A stretch of 14,882 bases of DNA from an uncultured Sutterella sp. (GTDB lineage: Bacteria; Pseudomonadota; Gammaproteobacteria; Burkholderiales; Burkholderiaceae_F): assembly GCA_900554675.1 (NCBI GenBank), contig USIM01000005.1, forward strand, positions 1 to 14,882, read 5' to 3'. Numbering within the stretch: position 1 is the stretch's first letter; each line of letters opens with the position of its first letter. The translations under genes were made by a program, and so were the position numbers. Of this stretch, positions 14,796 through 14,882 are shown in pieces. The notes under the pieces were generated by a model that worked only from the letters and a program-made list of their open reading frames with translations, searched no databases and was not told the origin of the DNA.

Positions 14796-14882
14796 GTGAC
14801 CCAACCAGTTAGAAAGCGTGCACAATCGCTGGATCCCCCCCGGCTCTACATCTTCACAGAGCGGATGAAATGGGGTATTCTG
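14796..14882 (+). CDS. N-terminus of an unidentified protein, runs off the window
   Basis: Twenty-nine codons are open from GTG 14796 to the edge, with GGAG eight bases upstream. The peptide starts basic (TQPVRKRAQSLDPPRLYIF) and turns hydrophobic at the edge (MKWGIL), as if a membrane segment were beginning. An in-frame ATG at 14865 is an alternative start. The family cannot be told from so few residues. Confidence 0.45.
   Translation, partial: MTQPVRKRAQSLDPPRLYIFTERMKWGIL

Noticed and set aside
1..14882. CRISPR array, tRNA, rRNA, replication origin or prophage attachment site
   Set aside because: I saw no spaced direct repeats, no cloverleaf or rRNA core sequence, no DnaA-box cluster and no phage gene. 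The only mobile DNA is the IS200/IS605 element.

Overview
This window reads as a bacterial chromosome segment of moderate GC, most likely from a betaproteobacterium of the Burkholderiales. A member of the Sutterellaceae is my best guess. The guess rests on the families present: a DTPGY-type elongation-factor-G paralogue, a SmpA/OmlA-fold lipoprotein, a small CTEKxKVLNEN protein, a PatZ-type acyl-CoA synthetase/GNAT fusion and a GltL-type ATPase. It also rests on strong use of CAA for Gln and TTG for Leu in the resident genes. Taxonomy is inference; no rRNA or tRNA gene is present.

Left part (1-4543). A 5'-truncated EF-G-like GTPase ends in a textbook terminator. It is followed by aspS, whose product has the His30/Gly81 pair typical of non-discriminating aspartyl-tRNA synthetases. 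A hairpin between aspS and a convergent lipoprotein gene probably terminates both transcripts. The lipoprotein gene is split by an apparent one-base frameshift.

Middle (4652-7903). A 12-TM MFS transporter runs toward a tightly packed minus-strand operon: mtnA (methylthioribose-1-phosphate isomerase), a FucA-like class II aldolase, and a conserved 79-residue protein. All three genes overlap or nearly overlap. An isomerase plus aldolase without the other methionine-salvage genes points to the DHAP-shunt type of 5'-deoxyadenosine/methylthioadenosine salvage. A palindrome upstream of mtnA may be an operator.

Mobile element (about 7970-9730). A complete IS200/IS605-family element carries a Y1 HUH transposase (TnpA) and an intact RuvC/zinc-finger TnpB. 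Hairpins lie at both ends. It sits in the intergenic space between the mtnA operon and the next plus-strand operon. An extra structured element at its left end resembles the end of a TnpB guide RNA.

Right part (9849-14882). A plus-strand operon encodes a PatZ-like protein (acyl-CoA synthetase without the phospho-acceptor His, fused to GNAT), an enoyl-CoA isomerase-like crotonase, and a GltL-like ABC ATPase without its permease. It is followed by about 400 bases without a convincing gene but with three strong hairpins. Next comes a minus-strand 70-residue Cys-rich protein, and a gene that starts near the right edge and runs off the window.
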